DNA of 64,000 bases from Cinnamomum chago. Taxonomy: Eukaryota > Streptophyta > Magnoliopsida > Laurales > Lauraceae. Below are positions 55,712 to 64,000 of this stretch, piece after piece; position 1 is the first letter of the stretch, and the number at the start of each line of letters is the position of its first letter. The translations under genes were made by a program, and so were the position numbers. The DNA lies in contig CP142455.1 in assembly GCA_038049695.1 (NCBI GenBank), positions 33,207,501 to 33,271,500 of the forward strand, written 5' to 3'. Below the pieces are notes generated by a model that searched no databases, was not told where the DNA came from, and saw nothing but the letters and a program-made list of their open reading frames with translations.

Positions 55712-56400
55712 CTAACGATTTACGCAAAGATTCAAACGGGTCGCATCCAAAGGTTTGGTAAAGATATCCGCAAGTTGGGCGTCGGTTGGAATATGATGAA
55801 GTGAGATTGTACCTTCCTCTACCAGATCACGAATAAAATGATGTCTAATATCTATATGCTTGGTGCGTGAGTGTTGGACTGGATTCTTGGAAATGTCGAT
55901 TGCGCTTTGATTGTCACAGAAAACAGTCATAGTTTCTTGCTCAATTCCATAATCTTGTAGCATTTGTTTCATCCATAGAAGTTGTGTGCAACAACTGCCA
56001 ACAGCGATGTATTCAGCCTCAGCAGTCGACAGAGAGGTCGATGTCTGCTTTTTACTATGCCAAGCCATGAGATTATTTCCAACAAAGAAGCATCCACTTG
56101 AAGTACTTTTTCGATCATCAACGCATCCAGCCCAATCAGCATCCGAGAATCCAGCCACAGTCGTGTTGGTATCTTTTGACATCCAAATTCCAAATTCAGT
56201 AGTGCCACAGATATATTTCAAAATACGTTTCAAAGCTTGAACATGTGACAGCTTTGGTTTGGATTGAAATCGTGCACAAACTCCAACACTATAAGCAATA
56301 TCTGGACGACTCACTGTGAGATAAAGAATACTGCCTATCATGCTTCTATAGGCTTTCTCATCAGAGTCCTATCGACTTACATCAAGACTGATTTTGGCGG
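55712..56400 (-). pseudogene. SIRE-like RNase H
   Basis: Open from 56,341: GSILYLTVSRPDIAYSVGV, FSDADWAGCVDDRKSTSS, LSTAEAEYIAVGSCC, FCDNQSAIDISKN, SRTKHIDIRHHFIRDL, ADIFTKPLD. All the usual catalytic acidic residues are visible. A stop just upstream (near 56,369) cuts it from the RT. Confidence 0.9.
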
Positions 56401-57110
56401 TTGTACTCATTGGTGTCCTTGCATGCTTCGAAGATTGCATTCCAAATTTCTTTAGTAACTCTCTGGCATATTTTGGTTGAGAAATAAAAATACCAGACGG
56501 AGTTTGTTTGATTTGGAGTCCCAAAAAAAAAAGACAGTTCACCAACCATGCTCATTTCGAATTCACTCACCATTTTTCCAGTAAATTTTTCAGCCAGCAA
56601 TTCAGAGGTAGATCCAAAGATGATGTCATCTACATAGACTTGAGCAATGACAATGTTGCCCTTGTCTTGTTTGATGAACAATGTTTTATCAACGCTTCCT
56701 CTATTAAATCCATGCTCAATGAGAAACATTGTTAGTCTCTCATACCATGCTCTCGGTGCTTGTTTCAAACCAGACAGTGCCTTTTTTAATTTATAAACAT
56801 GATCAGGAGAATGAGGATCTTCAAATCCTTTCGGCTGTTCAACATACACTACCTCATTCAAAAACACATTAAGGAAAGCACTCTTCACATCCATTTAAAA
56901 CAGTTTTATATTCAAGAAGCAAGCAATAGCAAGTAACAATCTCACAGATTCAAGTCTAGCAACCGGTACAAAAGTTTCATCAAAGTCTATACCTTCAACT
57001 TGGGTATAACCCTGAGCTACTAGACGAGCTTTGTTCCTAATAACCTGACCAGATTCATTGGTTTTGTTTTTGAAGATCCATTTTGTACCGATAACATTTA
57101 AGTTAGTAGG
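56401..57110 (-). pseudogene. SIRE-like reverse transcriptase
   Basis: From 56,894: [34 protein letters not shown] and the active site [10 protein letters not shown] (near 56,635). A frameshift in a run of A at 56,521-56,530 breaks the frame after ELSFFFG. The N-terminal part (56,900-57,110) has a TAA at 56,895 and short broken frames. Confidence 0.9.
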
Positions 57111-57125
57111 TCTAGGAACAAGCTC

Positions 57126-58119
57126 TCAAACACAGTTTCTTTCAAATTGAGCCAATTCTTCATGCATAGCATTAATCCAAGAATCATCATCAAGAGCAGC
57201 TTTGACATTTTTCGGTTCAAAAGAAGAAACATAACACACATGACTTACCTCATCGCGTACCTGTTTCCGTGTTTTCATAGGCGCTGAGACCTCACCTATA
57301 ACAGTATCAAGAGGGTGATCCTTGATGACCTGACCCCTTTGCGATCGCGGGTGAACAAGTAGAGGAGATGCACTCTTCTCTTCAAAATGCTTAATGATGT
57401 TTGGAACACTGCTTTCAGAAGCGTTTTGGCTTGGACTTTTCTGTTCGGCAGATTCAGATGCACCGTGTTTCTTATCGGAATCGGATTCATAATGGCTTTC
57501 AATCAAGTTTTCAATCTGTGCAGGGGATGGGGAAAAAGTTAGTCCCTCATCATCATCAGATAAATGATCAAAAGTTCCTGCATCATCAACAACAACATTA
57601 ATGGACTCCATGATAGTAGAATTATTCAGATGAAAAACCCGATAAGCTTTACTCGTTGACGAGTAACCGAGGAAGATTCCTTCGTCACTCCTGGAGTCAA
57701 ATTTTGTCAAGTGTTCTCTATCACGGAGGATATAACACTTGCTGCCAAAAGTTCAAAAATATTTTATGTTTGGCTTTACTCCAGTCCATAATTCATATGG
57801 GGTTGTCTTAGTTCCTGGGCGGAGATAAACACGATTGATCACATAAACTGCCGTATTGACAGCCTCAGCCCAAAATCTTTGAGGGGTGTTTTTGCTGTGT
57901 AACATCACTCGTGCCATTTCTTGGACCACTCTATTTTTTCTTTCCACAACCCCATTCTGCTGAGGTGTTTTGGGTGCAGAAAACTCATGTTTAATTCCAT
58001 GTGTTGAGCAAAAGGTAGAGAAATCCGAATTTTGAAATTCGGTGCCATGATCTTATCTTATTATGGAAACTCCTCCAAATTCTTGACCTTTATTTGCAAT
58101 AAGAAGAGACCACAAGTCA
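57126..58119 (-). pseudogene. SIRE-like integrase C-terminal half and linker
   Basis: MERKNRVVQEMARVMLHSKN, RFWAEAVNTAVYVINR and TPYELWTGVKPN (57,753-57,947) then FDSRSDEGIFLGYSSTSKAY (57,700). An acidic linker follows to the RT (VSHVCYVSSFEPKNVKAALD near 57,220). Stops at about 58,055 and 57,750 split it. Confidence 0.88.
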
Positions 58120-59583
58120 TTAAACACAATAAACGTTTCTGATTTTTTCACGTAAGAAACGTACCCAAGTTAATCGAGAGAAATCATCAACTGTCAAAAA
58201 TATATATTTTTTACCACCAATGCTTTCAACCTTTGTGGGTCCCATCAGATCCATGTGAAGTAACTCTAATGGCCTCTTAGTGGTAAGAGAATCAATCTTT
58301 TTGTGTGGAGCTTTGATTTGTTTACCAAGTTGGCAGGGACCACACACATTACTTGGGGCCTTTTTGAGTTTAGAGAGGCCATGAACCAACTCAAGTGTTG
58401 ACAATTTTTTAAGATCTTTGTAATTCACATGGCCTAGTCTCTGGTGCCATAGTTCGATGTCACTTATGATTGCGGAATTGCAAGTCATATCTTTGTTTGA
58501 AGAGACTACATAACAGTTTCCCGAATTTCTCATATCATGAATCACGGTTTTCTCTTTTTTATCCACAATTGTGCAATTTTTTGCAGAAAAACGCACTTCA
58601 TGATAGTTGTCACATAGTTGACTTATGCTCAAGAGATTTATTTTCAAACCATCAACCAGATATACATCCTTCAATTGTGACATACCTGGTATGGAGACCG
58701 TACCTTTTCCAACAACTTTAGCCTTACCTCCATCTCCGAATCGAACAGAACCACCATTATAATCTTCAAGAGAGGTAAACAAGGCTTCGTTTCCTATCAT
58801 GTGTCTCGAACATCCACTATCTAAATACCACACATCTGAGTCGGTAGCACTCAGTGCTGTAAGAACCACATTACAGCGCAGATCAGATTTGCGGACCCAG
58901 ACTAGTTTGGTCTGAATCTGTGAAGAAGAAATTTTTGACCTTCTACGCTGATTTCTATGGAAATTTCGCAATTTGTTGTAATGTGATCTTATGTGTCCAG
59001 TAATCCCGCAAAAGTGACATACAAGAATAAACTTTGATCTAGACACATAATTTGACTTGTTATTTTTTGAGTATGCGGTATTAGAATAGACGGAAGGTAA
59101 AGACATCATGGTCTGTCCTTGAACAAAAACAGTCTTACCTTTGTCTTTAGATGTGGAGGCGCCATGAACGTATCCAAGACCAGTTTTCGACATTGGAGGT
59201 AATTGGCTTTCCAGGATTTGATTCAGCTTTACGGATCCAATGTTCATCCTGTTGATTGAAGCTTTAGCCGATTCTAATTCAACCAGCACCATTCTTAACT
59301 TTCCAGCAACATTATCTCTTTCAGATTTGCAGACATTCAACTTTTTCCGCAGATTCTCCATCTCAGATTCAGCTTTTAGTTTTTGCTGTTGGAGTTGAGC
59401 ATTTTCTTCACCTGCAAGAATCAATTTGTTAGACAAAATTGCCCGTTGTTCATCCAATTGTATTACCTTTGACTGGGAGTCTGTCAAGGTTGTCTGCAGA
59501 GAATAGATCTTTTCTTCCATGGCTTTGATTTTTAAAGCCCTCTGTTCACTGATTTTCGACATTCGGAGGGATTCTTGCCTCAA
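58120..59583 (-). pseudogene. SIRE-like gag C-terminus, protease and integrase N-terminal half
   Basis: A 487-residue open stretch. Residues 1-125 are a coiled coil (heptads such as KIKAMEEKIYSLQTTLTDSQ). A second zinc knuckle follows, CHFCGITGHIRSHYNK. The protease motif is VWYLDSGCSRHM, then the GAG-pre-integrase (LWHQRLGHVNYKDLKKLS, CGPCQLGKQIKAPHK) and the integrase start (LLHMDLMGP, FLTVDDFSRLTWV). The frame is lost after VRFLREK. Confidence 0.9.
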
Positions 59584-59599
59584 CTTATGATAGTTTTTG

Positions 59600-60743
59600 T
59601 CGCCCTCCAGATCCTCATCAGAAAGATCATTAAGTTCTAAATCATCTTCAGATTTAGATTCCTACGCAGATGAAACATTAGACAAAGCAACAAAAGCAAC
59701 ATACTTTCATGACTCACTCGAAGGTGATTCAGGTTCAGATTCATCTGAATCTGAATCTTCATCCCAGGCAACATTCAGGGCTTTGCTTTTATTCTTCTCC
59801 CTGCGATTGGCACACTTAGCAGTTGTGTGTCCATATCCTTGACACTCAAAGCATTTAATTTGCTTATTTGTACCCTTTGATCTGTTCTGTTCTGTTTTGG
59901 GTACAAATTTGCCTTTAAAAGGTGCTTTCGGGTTTGATGTTTCTTTCTTGTTGAAGGTCTTCCTATTCTTCCAGATTTTCTTCGATTTTCGTGCAAGGTA
60001 TGCTTCAACTTTTCATCATCAGTATCACTGCCTTTATCACTTAATCCAAGATCCTCAACTGACTTAGAGGACATTAGTGCAATGTCCTTCTCCTTTTTCT
60101 GCAGGCAGTGATTTGCCTCAAATGTCTTTAAATTTCCAACCAGTTCTTCAATAGATATAGAGTTCAGATCCTGGTGCTCCTTAATGGCAACAACTTTTGG
60201 ACGAAACCTTTCAGGGAGAGACCTCAAAATCTTTTTAACAACCTTAGATGGAGGAACCGGCTCTCCCAAGGTATGGCATGAATTGACAATTTTACACAAT
60301 TTCGTGTTAAAATCATCAAAAGATTCAGATTCTTTCATGCGAATCGTTTCAAAAGCCGTTGTCAGATTCTGGAGTTTTGTTTGCCTAACAATTTTTGTTC
60401 CTTCATGAACAGTTTAAAGCAAATCCCATGCAGCCTTTGCAGTGGTGCAAGCAGAAATCCTATGAAACTCAGTTTGAGTGACACCATTGTAAATAGCATG
60501 AATGGCCTTATTATTGCAGTTTGATTTGGCCTTTTCATCAGCAGATCATTGTGCTTTGAGTTTTGGTCTTGTTTGTCCTTCAACAACCATTGTGGGTTCA
60601 ATATATCCATCAATCACAATATCCCAGACCTGGTCATCGATCGCCTTAAAGAAGGCTATCATTATTTCTTTCCAATAAGAATAATTTGATCCATCTAGAA
60701 GGGGGGGCCTGTTGGTAGAAGTTCCTTCTCTAATGATATCCAT
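59600..60743 (-). pseudogene. SIRE-like gag
   Basis: Starts MDIIREGTSTNRPPLLDGSN at 60,743, directly after the LTR and primer site. Conserved gag pieces are FDDFNTKLCKIVNSCHTLGE, KKILRSLPERFRPKVVAI and SIEELVGNLKTFE. The first zinc knuckle (CFECQGYGHTTAKC) is readable near 59,815-59,855. Stops occur at about 60,547 and 60,412, and a frameshift near 60,000. Confidence 0.9.
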
Positions 60744-60799
60744 GAGAGATTAGTAACTTGATCACACGGTAAATTAGTGTAACCCGCTCTGATACCAAT

Positions 60800-61781
60800 T
60801 GAAAATTCTTAAGCTTGCCTTAACACAGGCAGAGGTCCCAACACAAACGATCTTAAACGTATATCAATTGAAAGTGATTAAACTAATAATTAACCCTAAT
60901 CCATATTAAGCAATCAAACCACAAGAGAGAGAAGGACACAGGATTTATACGTGGAAAACCCTACTCGGGAAAAACCACGGGCCTTATCGTCTAGGCCAAC
61001 AGACAACCAAGCACTATGTAATGAAAGTTACAAGAAAACTCACAACCCTTTCCCAGTTGCTGACTCAACCTAAAGACTGTTTTGATCTTGCCGACTGCTC
61101 ACCGTGCACCTTCACCGCGCTTGAATGAAAGAGTCTTCAAGAAAAGCAATGGAATCAAACCAAGACTTGAATCATCAGCATAGCAACAGTAATGGTAGCC
61201 TTGGGGCAGAACAATGGATCTCTCAAACTCTCACACTCATGGATTTCTTCTAACTCAGAGTTGTGTGGAGAGGAGAGATGAAAAGCCTATTTATAGAATA
61301 TATTTCGTGCATCCAAGGCTTCTTCAAACAGGTAACTTCCTTCAATGAAATTAGCAAGAGAAGTTCGTCCAAAATTAGAATTCCCAGGTTCGCTCGATCA
61401 GTCATAGGGTTCACTCGAACGAACTGCTCTCTGGAAACAGACGTTCAGCGCATTGCATGATGGGTCTAGCAAATGGGAAATGCGGTCGAGTGACCAACTC
61501 TCTGTGAGAGGTTCGCTCGAGCGATCATCTTGCGAACTTCTTACTATCATTCCAGAACCTTGATCGGTCGAGCGCACGGATTGATGGGTCGAGCGAACAA
61601 ACCTTTGTTTAGTCCGCTCGAGCGAATGGATGGTTGCTTGAGCGACCATTTCAAATCAGCAGAATCCGAACTCTTTGGAAAACTTCCTATTTGAAAGCAG
61701 TCCTTTCCTAGACTCAATACATGATTAAAGAAACCCAGTTTTGTCCTACCACCTATGAATTAGCCAACTCAAAACTTTACA
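60800..61781 (-). repeat. SIRE-like 5' LTR
   Basis: 982 bp, TGTAAAG...TTTTCA on the minus strand, TATA box at 61,287-61,296, CTCGAG-type palindromes at 61,385-61,645. It differs from the 3' LTR by a small number of substitutions and a short indel near 61,696. Confidence 0.93.
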
Positions 61782-61786
61782 CAAGG

Positions 61787-62221
61787 GGAATATAACACAT
61801 GGTGTGAGGCCTATTTGCCTTGGAAATGGCCAGAAATTTTATTGCTAATATCCATATTATGGGCCCTCCCAAGTATAATTTTTTGTAGCCTTCAAAATTC
61901 AAATTGGAGCAAAAATTTCACTCGGATTCATTCCATGATGCCCCCTTTCCACGTCCCCATAAATCAATTAATTGTGCTCTGCATTCTTCACATGTAGTAA
62001 CAATGTTTAAACAAATATAACATTTTCATTTATTCTATTCATAACACTGCCAAATAGCTACAAGTACATGGGGCTACTGTGAAATTTTTGTATGTTATGC
62101 AACACACACAAACCCAACACTACACCCACAGGTGCCCTTACACACGTACTAAGTGGAGAAGCCATAACAAATTAACCCTTTCCCAACACCACCCCATATT
62201 CCCTTGTACAAATTCTGATCT
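61787..62221. other. 3' flank of the UGT pseudogene
   Basis: Interrupted similarity to 36,235-36,573 beside the intact UGT gene. The SIRE-like element inserted in this flank. Confidence 0.65.
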
Positions 62222-63166
62222 CTTTCATTCCATTTTTTGTCTGGTTTGCTCCACGATATCTTCAATAAGAAGTGTCATGCTGTTGTAAGAAGATTCGCCC
62301 TCTTCCATGGTCTTTCTTGCACTCTCCCCAAGTTTTTTTGCTCTCATCCTCCTCTCTTCTGCTTCATTGTCACTACCCATTAATCTTTCTACAGCCTTCT
62401 TCACTTCTTCCAACATTCACCAGCACATTTTTTTCTTCTTCAAACCACTTCACAGCAGCCTCGACCCCGATGTTGACGCCTATCCTCAAAACATTCACAA
62501 TTAACTTCTCATTGAGGAATTGCTCACCGAATTGTTGCCATGTTATTAATGGAACACCTGTAGATATCCCCTCCAAAGTAGAATTCCAACCGCAATGTGT
62601 CAAGAACCCTCCCACCGCTTGTTGCGATAGGATCAGTGTCTGCGGTGCCCACCCTCGAATTATAAGACCCCTATCTTTCAACCTCTCCTCAAATCCTTCT
62701 GACAGCCATTTCTCTATTTCTGCGATTCTCTCGCATTTTCGTATCACTAAAACAAACGGTTGGTTTGAAGCTTCAAGGCCTAGTGCAATCTCTTTCAGTT
62801 GAGTAGGTGTGAAGCAGCTTAAACTTCTAGAACAAGCATAAGTAACCGAGTTGGGCTTCTTTGAATCTAGCCAATTCAAGCATTTATTATCATCTATAGC
62901 CGCCTTATTCCCTCTCCGGGCCTTATCTAGTATCTCTTTGTTGCAAAGTGAAACGGGCCCGATCGTCCATGCCTTCTTTCCCATAGCCTTCTTGTAGTAA
63001 TCTACGTATTCGAGCTACAATTCTTTGAAGCTGTTGATAACTACACCAAAAGACTTTGAATCGACTTCTCTGAATCTGTCAAACATTGCAGTCATCTAAA
63101 TTGCTCTTGTTGATTATGTCGTCTTGGAGTTGGGCTTTAGATATCTCAACTTTATGGGGCAGGACT
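62222..63166 (-). pseudogene. Truncated UGT73-like pseudogene
   Basis: C-terminal half of a paralogue of the gene at 36,574. The PSPG box is present (WAPQTLILSQ...HCGWNS...WQQFGEQ), with His10 of the box changed to Gln. A frameshift lies near 62,412 before EEVKKAVERLMGSDNE, a TAG replaces Glu in the LEYVDYY region near 63,017, and another frameshift is near 63,095. Everything upstream of about residue 220 is lost at 63,167, where an LTR begins. The catalytic His is therefore missing. Confidence 0.93.
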
Positions 63167-63717
63167 TGTCACGCCCCGAGAAGTGAAACTGGGGTTATGC
63201 GTGAGATTAGGGCCAATTAAACTTTTTCAACAATAATAATAATAACACTTGACCCCAATCATGTCCCAAATGAATCGAAGATCGATGTGAGGTATAAATG
63301 TTTCCTCGAATATATAAATCAATAGCGGAAGCTTCATACAAACAAGTGGTATCTCAAGATGTATAGTTAAGAGCAATACGGAAATATATTATCTAAGTTC
63401 AAGTTTGAAACAGTTAAACAAAAGTTTTAATTACAATGAAAGACCATGATAAAACTTGGGCCTAACCAAAATAAGAACCAAAAGATGCATCTATCCAAAA
63501 TAAGCATGAGGTACTCGAGTACGGGGTGGGTACAACTATACAACGTCGTCCGTACTATAGTCTAGGAGGTCATCAGACTGAGCCGCTTGAATCTCCTTCG
63601 TCGTCTCCTCCTCGAAGTAGAAGGGCTCGGTACCTATGCACCAAGAGTAGTACCATCAAACACGACGGTCGGCAGGCAGATATAAATATAAAACATCAAT
63701 AGATATGCAGAACGAAT
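63167..63717 (+). mobile_element. LTR fragment beginning TGTCACGCCCCGAG
   Basis: Starts TGTCACGCCCCGAG, a start familiar from plant Gypsy LTRs, exactly where UGT similarity stops. It is cut at 63,718 by another LTR. The rest is outside the window. Confidence 0.55.
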
Positions 63718-64000
63718 TGTTAGGAATTTTGTATATTGCAATTTGATGGATGCATTATCATTCTAGCATCATTTGATTTACACACATATGCATTGATTTA
63801 AGAAATCTTGAAATCTTGTTTTAAACATGCATTGTTTTTAAGAGTTGTAAAAGTATTGATTTATGCATGTTTTGTTTTTAATCTTGGATGCGTTTATTTT
63901 TCAAAAGAGTTTTTAGAAATCAAGCAAGCCTTTGGTTTTAAAGTTTTGAATCATTTTAGGCTTTTTGTGTTTCATGTTTTTAAACATCTTAGGTTGATTT
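63718..64000 (+). mobile_element. Family 1 LTR copy D, left part
   Basis: Starts TGTTAGGAATTTTGTATATT and follows the minus-strand sequence of copies A, B and C (for example tgatggatgcattatcattc and caagcaagcctttggtttta). Opposite orientation to those copies. Runs off the window, so solo or full length cannot be told. Confidence 0.85.

Larger units (their letters stand above)
52262..61781 (-). mobile_element. Young SIRE-like Copia retrotransposon with a third ORF
   Basis: LTRs at 60,800-61,781 (5') and 52,262-53,249 (3'), 982 and 988 bp, nearly identical by eye, with a perfect 5-bp TSD caagg at 52,257-52,261 and 61,782-61,786. Primer site TGGTATCAGAGC (minus) at 60,786-60,797, two bases from the LTR; polypurine tract CAAAGGGGGAGATT at 53,250-53,262. 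Order gag, protease, integrase, RT, RNase H, then an extra ORF before the 3' LTR, as in SIRE/Maximus elements. Several frameshifts make this copy non-autonomous despite its youth. Confidence 0.95.

Overview
The window is nuclear DNA from a flowering plant with a repeat-rich genome. The evidence is GT-AG introns, plant Copia, RTE, L1, hAT, CACTA and MULE elements, a plant mobile domain gene and a UGT73-type glycosyltransferase. It is AT-rich, and I cannot name the species. Nearly all of it is transposable element. I see one apparently intact host gene, a UDP-glycosyltransferase on the minus strand at 36,574-38,091. A broken, truncated paralogue lies at 62,222-63,166.

Layout. 1-5,209: unassigned repeats, a probable LTR and a minisatellite. 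5,215-9,719: two solo LTRs of one family, each with a perfect 5-bp target-site duplication (TSD). 11,010-20,170: a complete Mutator-like element (MULE) with terminal inverted repeats and a 9-bp TSD. It carries a decayed plant mobile domain gene running right and a FAR1/MULE transposase with a C-terminal OTU protease domain running left. A third solo LTR of the same family sits in its middle. 20,197-21,987: a solo LTR of another family. About 22,300-36,234: an old Copia element on the minus strand that holds a nest: a solo LTR, inside it an RTE LINE, inside that a CACTA element; a hAT element separately splits its gag. 36,574-38,091: the UGT gene. 41,071-44,604: a gag-only Copia derivative. 45,560-51,060: L1 remnants, a 5S-rRNA-derived (Cassandra-like) segment and a perfect foldback CACTA MITE. 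52,262-61,781: a young SIRE-like Copia element with near-identical LTRs, a perfect TSD and a third ORF in the env position. 61,782-64,000: the UGT pseudogene, cut by an LTR that is itself cut by a fourth copy of the first solo-LTR family.

Two patterns stand out. First, the MULE carries three arrays (7, 5 and 6 units) of a 26-nt imperfect palindrome separated by 7-nt spacers, a strict 33-bp period. One array is in an intron of each of its two genes and one lies between the genes. Second, several unrelated LTR families here carry clusters of CG-cored palindromes (GGTCGACC, CGCTCGAGCG, CTCACTATAGCGAG) just upstream of the LTR TATA box, as if U3 regions had converged on one promoter layout.

TE boundaries were set from matched termini plus TSDs read directly; family names rest on recognised protein motifs. 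No alignment or database search was run.
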